A DNA stretch of 9,471 nucleotides, taken from Actinomycetes bacterium. Lineage in GTDB: Bacteria > Actinomycetota > Actinomycetes > Propionibacteriales > Propionibacteriaceae. Shown one piece after another: positions 1 to 6,774 of this stretch. The stretch spans positions 1-9,471 of the forward strand of contig JAEZHJ010000182.1 of assembly GCA_023436925.1 (NCBI GenBank), given 5' to 3'. Both the position numbers and the translations under genes were made by a program. Numbering within the stretch: position 1 is the first letter of the stretch; every line of letters starts with the position of its first letter. Below the pieces are notes generated by a model. It saw nothing but the letters and a program-made list of their open reading frames with translations. It searched no databases and was not told where the DNA came from.

Positions 1-1
1 C

Positions 2-844
2 CCCGGGCCGGACCGGCTGGGCGGCGGCGGCGCGCTGCTGCGCCAGGACGAGTTGCGCGAGGGCAGCCGGGCCGAGCCCGCCGCCCTGGCGCTGGCCGAC
101 CTCGACCTGCGCCGGCAGGGCGAGGTGACCGCCACCCTGGTCGTCGAGGGGGACCCCACCCTGCAGGCCGGCCGCCGGGTGAGGGTCACCGGGGTCCGGC
201 CCGCGCTGGAGGGCACCTACGCGATCACCGAGGCGGTCCACGAGATCAGCGTCGCCGGCTACGAGACCACGCTCTCCTCGCGGCCCCCGGAGCCGGCCCC
301 GGCCCGGCCCGCCGACCAGGTCACCCTCGGGGTGGTCGACGATGTCGACGATCCCGACGACCGGGCCCGTGTCCGGGTGCGCCTGCCGGCTTACCCCGAT
401 CTCGTCTCGGGCTGGGCGCCGGTGCTGCTGCCCGCGGCCGGGGCCGGCAAGGGCGTGGTGGCCCTGCCCGAGGTGGACGACACCGTGCTGGTACTGCTGC
501 CCGGCCGCGACCCCGCCCACGCGATCGTGCTCGGCGGCCTGTACGGCACTGAATCGCCGCCCGAGCCGCGCACCGAGCGCCCCGCCAACTCGGCGCAGAC
601 CGCGCCCCCGCCGGCCCCGGGTTCCCCCCGACGCGGCGAGACCGCCCTGCTGCGCACCCGGGACGGCCAGCAGGTGGTGCTGGACGGCGGACACAGCCTG
701 CTCTCGCTCACCGACGGCCGGTCCTCGGTCGAGCTCGGCCCCGACCTGGTGCGGATCACCGCCGCCACCGACCTGCTGATCGAAGCCCCCGGCCGCGCGC
801 TGCGGGTCCGGGCCCGGACCGTCGACTTCGAGGAGGCGCCATGA
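2..844 (+). CDS. VgrG-like spike protein (gp27-gp5 fusion), 3' part
   Basis: This is the C-terminal 280 residues of a spike protein. The frame is open to the window edge, so the true start lies upstream and the TTG at 53 is not a credible start. Fragment residues to about 95 match the end of a phage late-control-D/gp27-type domain (GDPTLQAG, then GTYAITEAVHEI). Residues about 105-183 form a gp5/baseplate-V OB fold with the signature GKGVVALPEVDDTVLVLLPG and VLGGLYG. After a Pro-rich linker, about 215-275 are short alternating beta strands (VVLDGG, LLSLTD, VELG, VRITA) like the gp5 beta-helix. In contractile injection systems the trimeric protein forms the membrane-piercing spike at the centre of the baseplate. 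Its stop overlaps the next start as ATGA. The family is confident. The choice of eCIS over phage tail or T6SS rests on the neighbouring genes. Confidence 0.88.
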   Translation, partial: PGPDRLGGGGALLRQDELREGSRAEPAALALADLDLRRQGEVTATLVVEGDPTLQAGRRVRVTGVRPALEGTYAITEAVHEISVAGYETTLSSRPPEPAPARPADQVTLGVVDDVDDPDDRARVRVRLPAYPDLVSGWAPVLLPAAGAGKGVVALPEVDDTVLVLLPGRDPAHAIVLGGLYGTESPPEPRTERPANSAQTAPPPAPGSPRRGETALLRTRDGQQVVLDGGHSLLSLTDGRSSVELGPDLVRITAATDLLIEAPGRALRVRARTVDFEEAP

Positions 845-1173
845 GGCTGCTCGTCCTGCCGGGGGTGCTGCGGTGCGGCCACGACGGCAAGGTGACCAAC
901 CGGGCCGGCCAGGAATGGGTGAGGGTCGCCGGCCACCCCGTGCTGGTCGCCACCGACCCGGAGGGCCGCGAGATCTCGCTGTGCCCCAACATCAGCACCA
1001 ACACCAAGCAGTGCAACACCACCCTGGCGGTGGTGACCGGGTACTCCACCTTCGTCAGGATCGGCGGGGCCCGGGCCTGCCTGGACAGCATCGACGGCTT
1101 CACCGACGGGGTGCCGCCCTCGCACTACACGGTGCGCGACCCCGGCCAGCAGTTCGTGGCGGCCCAGGCATGA
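841..1173 (+). CDS. PAAR-like spike-tip protein
   Basis: A 110-residue protein with an unmistakable start: GAGGAGG at 830-836 lies 4 nt before ATG 841, which overlaps the spike stop. It has no signal peptide or membrane helix. It consists of short beta segments with Gly turns and carries Cys12, His14, His32, Cys48, Cys58 and Cys80, which could bind a metal. The layout of a short N-terminal strand, LRCGHDGKV, a central CP...C region, then STFVRIGGA and a C-terminal DPGQQFV resembles the PAAR-like/DUF4280-like proteins encoded beside eCIS spikes (Afp10 position). Such proteins cap the spike and sharpen it, and may attach cargo. The position between spike and gp25 genes supports this. The match is from memory of the pattern and no search was run; a different small baseplate protein is the alternative. 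Confidence 0.65.
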   Translation: MRLLVLPGVLRCGHDGKVTNRAGQEWVRVAGHPVLVATDPEGREISLCPNISTNTKQCNTTLAVVTGYSTFVRIGGARACLDSIDGFTDGVPPSHYTVRDPGQQFVAAQA

Positions 1174-1598
1174 CCGCGCCGCGCTACCGGGCCGCCGCCT
1201 TCACCATTCCCGGCTTCGACGACGCGGCGCAGGCCGGGCTCCGGCTGGACGGCCGCGGCCGACTGGCCACGGTCAGCGACGCAGCCTCGATCCGCCAGGC
1301 CCTGCTGCTGCTGCTGAGCACCCGTCCGGGCGAGCGGGTGAACCGGCCCGGCTACGGCTGCCACCTGTGGCGGCTGGCCTTCGAGGGCGCCGACAACACG
1401 ACCGCCGGGCTGGCCATCCACTACGTCACGCAGGCGGTCGAGACCTGGGAGAAGCGGGTCAAGGTGCTGGACGTGACCGCCGGCGTGCCCGAGGACGACC
1501 CGTCGCTGCTGGAGGTACGGATGACCTACCGGATCCAGTCCACGCTGGCCACCGACCACGTCGCGGTCGCGGTCCCCGTCCAGGACGGCCGGCCATGA
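1170..1598 (+). CDS. gp25-type baseplate wedge protein
   Basis: A 142-residue protein starting at ATG 1170, which overlaps the previous stop as ATGA; longer upstream starts in this frame would sit inside the tip-protein gene. It matches the GPW/gp25 family (lysozyme-like fold without enzyme role). An N-terminal strand (FDDAAQAGLRLDGRGRLATV) leads to the helix ASIRQALLLLLSTRPGERV. Then come the family signature NRPGYGCHLWRLAFEG, a long amphipathic helix ending WEKRVKVLDV, and a terminal strand LLEVRMTYRIQSTLATDHVAV. Length is typical for the family. In contractile tails gp25 (Afp9-like) joins the sheath base to the wedge and starts sheath polymerisation. It is followed by another ATGA overlap with the J gene. 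Confidence 0.93.
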   Translation: MTAPRYRAAAFTIPGFDDAAQAGLRLDGRGRLATVSDAASIRQALLLLLSTRPGERVNRPGYGCHLWRLAFEGADNTTAGLAIHYVTQAVETWEKRVKVLDVTAGVPEDDPSLLEVRMTYRIQSTLATDHVAVAVPVQDGRP

Positions 1599-4162
1599 GC
1601 GTCCCCGTCCCCAACCTGGACGACCGCAGCTTCACCGACCTGGTGGCCGAGGCCGTCGAGCGGATCCGCCAGCTGGACCCGGAGTGGACCGACCTGACCG
1701 TCCACGACCCGGGAGTGGTGCTGCTGGAGGGGATGGCCCACCTGACCGACATCCTGCTGTACCGGCTGAACCGGGTGCCGCAGCGGCTCTACGCCACCTT
1801 CCTGAACCTGCTCGGGACGAGCCTCGGCCCGCCCGGCGCGGCCGGGGTGAGCCTGGAGTTCAGCCGCGCCCAGCCGGGGCCTCCGGTCCTCGTCCCCCGC
1901 GGCACCCGGGTGACCTGCCCGCCGGGCGCCCCGGGCGCCCCGACCCCGGTCTTCACCACCCTGGCCGACGCCACCATCGGCGAGGGCCGGACCACCGTCA
2001 CCGTGGACGCCGCCGACGTCGAGCTGCACCGCGAGGAGGTCGGCACCGGCACCGGCGGGCCCGGCCAGTCGTTCCAGCTGGCGCACGTCCCGGTGGTCGC
2101 CGGGCCCGGGCTGGCGGTCGGGATCCAGGTCCCCGAGGGCAGCCTGGCCAGCGGCCAGGCGGTGGTGGTCGGCGGCCGGTCGTACCGGATCTGCCGCGAG
2201 GTGGAGGTCTTCGCCGACGCCGCTCCCGGCGAACCGGTCTACCGGCTGGACCGCTCCTCCGGGCGGCTCAGCTTCCCGTGGTACGAACCGGGTGACGAGC
2301 CGCCGGCCGTCCCCGCGGCCGGCATGAGGGTGCTGGTGTGGTACTCCACCGGCGGCGGCGAGCGCGGCAATGTCCCCGCCGGCACCCTCACCGTGCTGCG
2401 CGACCCGCTGCCGGACGGGATCAAGGTCACCAACCCGGCACCGGCCACCGGCGGCCACGAGGGCGAGGACGTGGCCACCGCGCTGCGCCGCGGCCCGCGC
2501 GACTTCCAGGCCCGGGACCGCGCGGTCACCGCCCGTGACTACGAGGTGCTCGCCACCCGCAACGGAGGGGTGGAGCGGGCTCACGCCGGCACCCGCCGGG
2601 AGGCATGGGCCTTTGCGGCGCCCGGCGAGGTCGAGGTGGTGCTGGTGCCGCACGTGCCGCACAGCCAGCGGCCCGAGGGCCGGGTGACCCGGGAGGCGCT
2701 GGAGGCCAACGCCCGCGAGGAGGTCCGCGCCGAAGTGACCGCCCACCTGGCCGAGCGGGCGACGATCGGCGCCGTCCCGGTGGTCAGCTGGGGCCGCTAC
2801 AAGCAGGTGTCGGTGGATGCCCGGGTCGTCGTCCGCGCCGACGAGAACGTCGACGCGGTGCGGGAGCGCATCCTCGCCCGGCTGGCGGCCACCATCACCC
2901 CGGTGCCACCGCCCGGCACCGACACCGGGGCCGGGTTCGGGCGGCCCCTGCGGGTGTCGAACCTGTACCGCTTCCTGGAACAGGCCGAGCCCGGCGTCCA
3001 GTACGTCGACCGGATCCGGCTGGAGCTGGCCGAGGTGCCCGACACCGACGCCGTCGAGCTGGTCCGGGCCGAGGGGCAGGCGGGCACCTGGTTCGTCGCC
3101 CAGGCCGCGACCCTGTTCCGCACCACCAACCACGGCCAGGGCTGGGAGGCGTGCGGCCAGTTCGAGGACGAGACCGTCCGCGCCGTGGCGGCCTGGCCGC
3201 AGGCCACTGCCGGCCGCGGCTCCACGCTGGACCTGCCCGGCCACGTCGCGGTCGCCACCGCCCACCCGGCGGGCTGCCGGATCCGGGTCAGCACCGACTT
3301 GGGCACGACCTGGCGGACGATCGCCGACCTCGGCTTCGGGATCAACGACCTGGTCTGGATCGACCGGGCGGGCACCCCGACGGTGCTGGCGGCGGGCACC
3401 AAGGGGCTGTACGAGATCGCGCTGGCCCCCGGCGCCGTCCCGGTACCGAATCTGGTCGACCCGCAGCAGCCCGACCGCGGCTTCCACGCGATCGCCGCCT
3501 TCACCGACCTGCGGGGCCGGGTCGGGGTGGCGCTCGCCGCCGAGGCGGCCGGCGGTATCTGGCTGTCGGCCACCGCGGGAGCCCCGGACTCCTTCCGGCT
3601 GGTCCGTGCCCCCGGCGAGGAGATCAGGTCACTGTCGGTGCAGTACGACGGCCCGCGGGTCTTCCTCTGGGCGCCGCGCGCCGCCCCGGAAGGGGACGGC
3701 ACCGGCTGCCTCAGGCTGCCGATCGACGAACTGGGCGGCGTGGACGTGCCCACCCTGGCCGGCCAGTGGCAGGACCTCGCCAAGGGCTGGACGGGCGGCA
3801 GCTGCTGGATGGTGCGGGTGGTCGGCGACACCGCCTGGGCTGCGTCGCAGAGCGGCGGGGTGCTTCGGCTCAGGCTCGGCACCGCCGACCCGGTCTGGGA
3901 GGCCCCCGACGTCAACTGCGGCCTGCCGCTGCGGGACCGGCGCCGCTTCACCCCACAGGCCGCGGTCTCCGGCACGGTTCTGCCCGGCGGCGACCACCTC
4001 GTGCTCGCTGCGGGAGCCGGCGGGGTCTACCGCTCCCTCGATGGCGGGGAGAGCTGGCGGTGCTGCTCCTCCCGGGTGGTGGACGACGTCGTCACCCTGC
4101 CCCCGTCGTGGCTGTTCTGCTCCGGGGAGCACCGCGTCGAGGTGGTGCGTTCTGGTGGCTAG
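1595..4162 (+). CDS. Baseplate J (gp6/Afp11-like) protein with C-terminal beta-propeller
   Basis: An 855-residue protein from ATG 1595 (ATGA overlap with the gp25 gene) to TAG 4160-4162. Residues 1 to about 490 are a baseplate J/gp6 wedge protein of the eCIS type. They include DPGVVLLEGMAHLTDILLY from residue 38, GGGERGNVPAGTL, NPAPATGGHEGED from 280, and RAVTARDYEVLA from 309. A beta-rich gp6-like core follows, ending near LELAEVPDTDAVELV. These proteins form the wedge ring round the spike. Residues about 495-855 are an added domain with seven repeats beginning near 499, 551, 596, 645, 689, 746 and 802. Asp-box motifs lie at 510-517 (TTNHGQGW, degenerate), 566-573 (STDLGTTW) and 814-821 (SLDGGESW). 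This reads as a seven-bladed propeller of the BNR/sortilin type, perhaps closed by the last strand (HRVEVV). No frameshift is seen, so the fusion appears real. The propeller's ligand is unknown. Confidence 0.9.
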   Translation: MSVPVPNLDDRSFTDLVAEAVERIRQLDPEWTDLTVHDPGVVLLEGMAHLTDILLYRLNRVPQRLYATFLNLLGTSLGPPGAAGVSLEFSRAQPGPPVLVPRGTRVTCPPGAPGAPTPVFTTLADATIGEGRTTVTVDAADVELHREEVGTGTGGPGQSFQLAHVPVVAGPGLAVGIQVPEGSLASGQAVVVGGRSYRICREVEVFADAAPGEPVYRLDRSSGRLSFPWYEPGDEPPAVPAAGMRVLVWYSTGGGERGNVPAGTLTVLRDPLPDGIKVTNPAPATGGHEGEDVATALRRGPRDFQARDRAVTARDYEVLATRNGGVERAHAGTRREAWAFAAPGEVEVVLVPHVPHSQRPEGRVTREALEANAREEVRAEVTAHLAERATIGAVPVVSWGRYKQVSVDARVVVRADENVDAVRERILARLAATITPVPPPGTDTGAGFGRPLRVSNLYRFLEQAEPGVQYVDRIRLELAEVPDTDAVELVRAEGQAGTWFVAQAATLFRTTNHGQGWEACGQFEDETVRAVAAWPQATAGRGSTLDLPGHVAVATAHPAGCRIRVSTDLGTTWRTIADLGFGINDLVWIDRAGTPTVLAAGTKGLYEIALAPGAVPVPNLVDPQQPDRGFHAIAAFTDLRGRVGVALAAEAAGGIWLSATAGAPDSFRLVRAPGEEIRSLSVQYDGPRVFLWAPRAAPEGDGTGCLRLPIDELGGVDVPTLAGQWQDLAKGWTGGSCWMVRVVGDTAWAASQSGGVLRLRLGTADPVWEAPDVNCGLPLRDRRRFTPQAAVSGTVLPGGDHLVLAAGAGGVYRSLDGGESWRCCSSRVVDDVVTLPPSWLFCSGEHRVEVVRSGG
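3089..4159 (+). repeat. Seven beta-propeller blade repeats with Asp boxes
   Basis: Within the J protein, seven repeats of 44-57 residues each open with a short hydrophobic strand: WFVAQAA, VAVATAH, TVLAAGT, VALAAEA, VFLWAPR, TAWAASQ, LVLAAGA. A second strand and an Asp-box-like turn follow: LFRTTNHGQGW, IRVSTDLGTTW, LYEIALAPG, IWLSATAGAPDSF, CLRLPIDELGG, VLRLRLGTADPVW, VYRSLDGGESW. Only repeats 1, 2 and 7 keep a recognisable S/T-x-D-x-G-x-x-W box, and in repeat 1 the Asp is Asn. The blade count is my reading of the pattern, not a structure prediction. Confidence 0.75.
4139..4145 (+). promoter_or_regulatory. Ribosome binding site deciding GTG 4155
   Basis: GAGGTGG, nine bases before GTG 4155, lies inside the end of the J gene. 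No ATG is available near the J stop in this frame, so this site supports GTG 4155 with an eight-base overlap, continuing the coupled translation of the operon. Confidence 0.5.
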
Positions 4163-4697
4163 GACGTCGCTTCGCCAGGTGCTGCCGCAGGTCTTCGCCG
4201 CGGGTGCCGAGACCGGACCGCTGGCGGCCCTGGTCACGGCGGCGGACGGTATGCACCAACCCGTCAGCGATGTGCTGGACCATCTCGAGTCCCGGTTCGA
4301 CCCGCTGCAGGCGCCGGACGCGATGGTGTGCTACCTGGCCAGCTGGGTCGACCTCGACTGGCTCACCCTGCCGGAGACCCCCACCCGGTCCCGCAGCACC
4401 CTGCCGGGCGGGACGGCGCCGCTGCGCGACCTGCTGGTGGCCTCGGCCGACCTCGCGGCCCGGCGCGGCACCGCCGGCGGGATCGTCCGCTTCCTCGAAC
4501 TGGCCACCCGCCGCGACGGCTTCACGGTCGAGGACGCCGGGGGCTTCCACCTGCGGGTCCGCCTGCCACCCGGCGCCGGGCACCTGGCCGCCACCGTGGA
4601 ACGGATCGTCGCGGTGATCAAGCCGGCCCACATCACCTCTGAGGTGGTCGGCCCGGATCCCGACCCACCCACCACCGCCGGCGAAGGGCAACCATGA
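4155..4697 (+). CDS. Phage tail protein I/Afp12-like baseplate protein
   Basis: A 180-residue protein from GTG 4155, overlapping the J stop by eight bases. It has the layout of P2 gpI-like tail proteins in eCIS loci. The N-terminal helix SLRQVLPQVFA is followed by PVSDVLDHLESRFDPLQAP and YLASWVDLDWL. Next come a basic segment ending PLRDLLVASADLAARRGTAGG (residues 89-109), the helix IVRFLELAT, a short domain with FHLRVRLPPG, and the closing IVAVIKPAHI (151-160). RGTAGG and KPAHI are the most characteristic parts. The protein sits next to gpJ in the wedge and normally connects to a fibre; no fibre gene follows here. The acidic, Pro-rich tail (GPDPDPPTTAGEGQP) is probably flexible. It ends in an ATGA overlap with the first membrane-protein gene. 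Confidence 0.87.
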   Translation: MARTSLRQVLPQVFAAGAETGPLAALVTAADGMHQPVSDVLDHLESRFDPLQAPDAMVCYLASWVDLDWLTLPETPTRSRSTLPGGTAPLRDLLVASADLAARRGTAGGIVRFLELATRRDGFTVEDAGGFHLRVRLPPGAGHLAATVERIVAVIKPAHITSEVVGPDPDPPTTAGEGQP

Positions 4698-5494
4698 GCA
4701 CGATCACGCTGACCCTCACCACCACCACCGTGACCGTGGCCGACCGGCCGGTCACCATGACAGCCTCGGTCACCAACGCCGCGACGGTGCCCGCCCGGGT
4801 CGTGCTGGGCGCCTTCGACCCACTGCCGGGGGCCGCCACCCCGCAACCGGCCCGGGCCTGGACCACGGTCGAGCGGCCACTGCGCGAGATCGCGGCCGGC
4901 GCCACCGAGCAGTACACGGTCAGCTTCGCGCCGCCGCCGTCGACCGCAGCCGGGCAGTACGCCGTCCGGCTGATCGCCTACGACGCCGACCGGCCGCCGG
5001 AGGAGTACGGCGACCAGGCGCAGGAGGTGCGGGTCACGGTCGGCCGGGAGCCCGCCCCCGCCCCGTCCGGCATCCCGTGGTGGATCTACCTGATCGCCGG
5101 CGTCCTGGTGCTGGCCGTGGCGGTGGTCGCCTTCGTACTGCTGCGTGGCGGCGATCCCGAGCCGAGCCCGTCGCCCACCCCGAGTGCCAGCGAGAACCCC
5201 TGCCCCTCGCCGTTCGTGCCGCGCAACTCCCGTCCCGGTGACCTGACCTGCGTGATGCCGGCCAGCGCCCTGGAGGCGCAATTCGACAACCGCTCCGACA
5301 TCCAGCGCGACCGGGTGATCCCGGGCACCACCGAGTGCCAGATCCCGTACGTGCCGCGGCTGGCCTTCCCCGACGATCTCGTCTGTGTCTGGGAGGACAC
5401 CGCCAACCGCACCCATGTGGAGAACCAGCCCGGGTACACCGACCGGATGTTCAACGACAAGGAGTATCCCGAGACCTTCAACCCGAGACGCTGA
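4694..5494 (+). CDS. Membrane protein, Ig-like N-domain and two Cys modules (paralog A)
   Basis: A 266-residue protein starting at ATG 4694, with GAAGGG at 4683-4688 and an ATGA overlap with the gpI-like gene. There is no N-terminal signal peptide. Residues 1 to about 117 are Thr/Val-rich beta strands (TITLTLTTTTVTV, TASVTNAATVPARVVLG, QYAVRLIAYDA) like an Ig/beta-sandwich domain. One membrane helix spans about 127-150 (PWWIYLIAG...), followed by a Pro/Ser linker. Two modules with paired cysteines follow: Cys170/Cys186 and Cys215/Cys231, each with a [FY]VPR...P.DL.CV pattern. The likely topology is N-terminus in the cytoplasm and Cys modules outside. The next gene is a paralog. Since it lies in the injection-system operon, I infer that the cytoplasmic domain could touch the baseplate; function is unknown. 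Confidence 0.85.
   Translation: MSTITLTLTTTTVTVADRPVTMTASVTNAATVPARVVLGAFDPLPGAATPQPARAWTTVERPLREIAAGATEQYTVSFAPPPSTAAGQYAVRLIAYDADRPPEEYGDQAQEVRVTVGREPAPAPSGIPWWIYLIAGVLVLAVAVVAFVLLRGGDPEPSPSPTPSASENPCPSPFVPRNSRPGDLTCVMPASALEAQFDNRSDIQRDRVIPGTTECQIPYVPRLAFPDDLVCVWEDTANRTHVENQPGYTDRMFNDKEYPETFNPRR
4955..5019 (+). repeat. Near-identical DNA block shared with 5784-5848
   Basis: These 65 bases match 5784-5848 at 61 positions, with an uninterrupted identical run of 29 (4967-4995 and 5796-5824). Three of the four differences are synonymous; the fourth changes Gly to Ser. The block encodes the end of the beta-sandwich domain (AYDADRPPEEY). It marks the two genes as tandem duplicates. Confidence 0.85.
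5201..5452 (+). repeat. Two Cys modules in paralog A
   Basis: Module one runs from Cys170 (CPSPFVPRNSRPGDLTCV) and module two from Cys215 (CQIPYVPRLAFPDDLVCV). In each, the cysteines are 16 residues apart and an Asp/Glu-Asn pair follows about 13 residues later (FDN, VEN). The cysteines would lie outside the membrane and could form a disulfide within each module. Confidence 0.75.
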
Positions 5495-5495
5495 G

Positions 5496-6305
5496 ATGAA
5501 CCCGATCACCCTCACCCTGACCAGCACCAGCCTGACCCTGACCGGCCCGGCCTCCCTGACCGCCAGCGTCACCAACGCAGCCACCGTCCCCGCGCGGGTA
5601 GTGCTGGGCGCCTTCCCCGCGATGGAGGGGCCCGGCCAGCTGGCGGCACCGCCTTCCGCCCCGCCGCCGGGAGCCGACCCGGCGTCCTGGACCAGGATCG
5701 ACCGGCCGCTGCGCACCATCGCCCCGGGCACCACCGAGCAGTACACCGTCACCGTCACCCCGCCGGCCCAGGCGCCAGCCGGCCAGTACGCGGTGCGGCT
5801 GATCGCCTACGACGCCGACCGGCCACCGGAGGAGTACAGCGACCAGGCCCGACAAGTCGACCTGGTGGTCCCGGCTCGGCCCGCACCCGCGGCCGGTGCC
5901 GGCCTGCCGTGGTGGGCCTACCTGATCGCCGGGGCGCTGGTGGTCGTCGTCGGGGTCGTGCTCTTCCTGGTTCTGCGACCGTCCGGCGCCCCGAACCCGC
6001 CGACGTCGAGCCCGACGCCCACGCCGACCCCGACCAACCCGTGCGCCTCGCCCTACGTGCCCCGGCTGGCCCGGCCCGACGACCTGACCTGCGTCACGAC
6101 GCTGAGTGCCGCCGAGGCCAGGACCGACAACGACCCCGAACTGCAGCGCGCCCGCAAGGACCCCACCGGTCCGTACGGCCCGGAGACCTGCGTGTCCGGT
6201 TACGTGTGGCGCGAGGCCTTCGAGGGCGACGTGACCTGCGTCACCGGCGCCGTCCGAACCCGCACCTACTGGGAGAACCACGGCTACCCGGAAGGGCGCC
6301 CCTGA
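5496..6305 (+). CDS. Membrane protein, Ig-like N-domain and two Cys modules (paralog B)
   Basis: A 269-residue tandem paralog of the preceding gene. ATG 5496 lies one base after its stop, with no strong ribosome site, so translation probably depends on coupling. The domain order is the same: Thr-rich beta-sandwich N-domain without signal peptide (1 to about 127, with an extra Pro/Ala insertion near 44-63), membrane helix about 138-160 opening PWWAYLIAG, linker PTPTPTPT, then modules at Cys183/Cys199 and Cys232/Cys248. The second module (CVSGYVWREAFEGDVTCV), preceded by GPYGPET, fits a pattern I recall from many uncharacterised bacterial proteins. The N-domain and helix are the parts best conserved with paralog A, while the linkers and module details differ. 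The two may form a heteromer. Function is unknown; a membrane role in the injection system is inference from position. Confidence 0.85.
   Translation: MNPITLTLTSTSLTLTGPASLTASVTNAATVPARVVLGAFPAMEGPGQLAAPPSAPPPGADPASWTRIDRPLRTIAPGTTEQYTVTVTPPAQAPAGQYAVRLIAYDADRPPEEYSDQARQVDLVVPARPAPAAGAGLPWWAYLIAGALVVVVGVVLFLVLRPSGAPNPPTSSPTPTPTPTNPCASPYVPRLARPDDLTCVTTLSAAEARTDNDPELQRARKDPTGPYGPETCVSGYVWREAFEGDVTCVTGAVRTRTYWENHGYPEGRP
6042..6302 (+). repeat. Two Cys modules in paralog B
   Basis: Modules begin at Cys183 (CASPYVPRLARPDDLTCV) and Cys232 (CVSGYVWREAFEGDVTCV). The consensus across the four modules of the two genes is C-x3-[FY]-V-[PW]-R-x-[AS]-x-x-x-D-[LV]-x-C-V, followed at a distance by [DE]N. 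The last copy has Trp for Pro in VPR and Glu for the following Pro. Confidence 0.75.
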
Positions 6306-6309
6306 GCCG

Positions 6310-6774
6310 ATGGCACAACGGAAGCCACTGATCATCCTTGCGGCCCTCGTCCTGCTGGCCGTCGTCGTCTACGTGGTCGGCCTCGCCGGCGCCGGACGGG
6401 ATGAGTCCGCCGCCCCCTGGCCGGGCTGGGCGAGTCCTGCTTCGGCGCCGAGCGACCAGCTCACCCCCGCCGACCTCACCGGCTCGGACGGGTGCAGCAT
6501 CGAGGGTGCGGTGATCAGCTTCGCGGGAACCTGCCGAGTGACGGTCCGGGCGCTCACCGAGGGTTTGCCCTGGCAGGCGGTGACCCGTCGGGCCCTGCTG
6601 GGCGTGGTGGCCGGGCCGGTCGACCTGCGGGTCACCCTCGCCGGCAAGGCGCTGAAGGCCGATCTCGACCCGGGCGACGAGATCCGGCTCACCTACACCC
6701 GCGAGGGCGGCGACCTCACCCTCACCTGCCGGACCCTGACCGGGTGCGTCGCCACCCTCAGCGCGGACGCCTGA
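6310..6774 (+). CDS. Small single-helix membrane protein with four cysteines
   Basis: A 154-residue protein starting at ATG 6310, four bases after paralog B. A basic N-terminus (MAQRKP) precedes one hydrophobic helix (about 7-28) without a clear cleavage site or lipobox, so it is more likely an anchor than a removed signal. A Pro/Ser/Ala-rich stretch to about 55 leads to a beta-rich outer domain with Cys62, Cys75, Cys140 and Cys146. The pairs sit in GCSIEGAVISFAGTC and LTCRTLTGC, one at each end of the domain, as two disulfides would require. The middle has RVTLAGKALKADLDPGDEIR. I do not recognise a family. Its stop overlaps the next ATG (ATGA), so it belongs to the same operon. A role with the other membrane proteins is inference. 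Confidence 0.8.
   Translation: MAQRKPLIILAALVLLAVVVYVVGLAGAGRDESAAPWPGWASPASAPSDQLTPADLTGSDGCSIEGAVISFAGTCRVTVRALTEGLPWQAVTRRALLGVVAGPVDLRVTLAGKALKADLDPGDEIRLTYTREGGDLTLTCRTLTGCVATLSADA

Noticed and set aside
53..55. TTG as the start of the first gene
   Set aside because: The frame is open to the window edge and the encoded domain is cut in the middle, so this is an internal codon.
1526..3487. Long minus-strand open frame opposite the J gene
   Set aside because: It is a by-product of high GC on the antisense strand: Arg/Gly/Val/His/Asp-rich, no family motif, and fully opposite a recognisable baseplate gene.
2605..4617. Long plus-strand frame in another phase over the J and gpI-like genes
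   Set aside because: Composition is Arg/Pro/Gly-rich without any domain, while the other frames here encode conserved baseplate proteins.
2..4697. Interpretation as a prophage or as a type VI secretion system
   Set aside because: No phage lysis, integrase, head or replication gene, and no T6SS Tss gene is visible; the spike-tip-gp25-J-I set with J and I sequence features fits eCIS better. The missing parts of the locus could still change this.
4331..5758. Minus-strand open frame opposite the gpI-like gene and the membrane paralogs
   Set aside because: No motif, no ribosome site, biased composition; the plus-strand genes explain the region.
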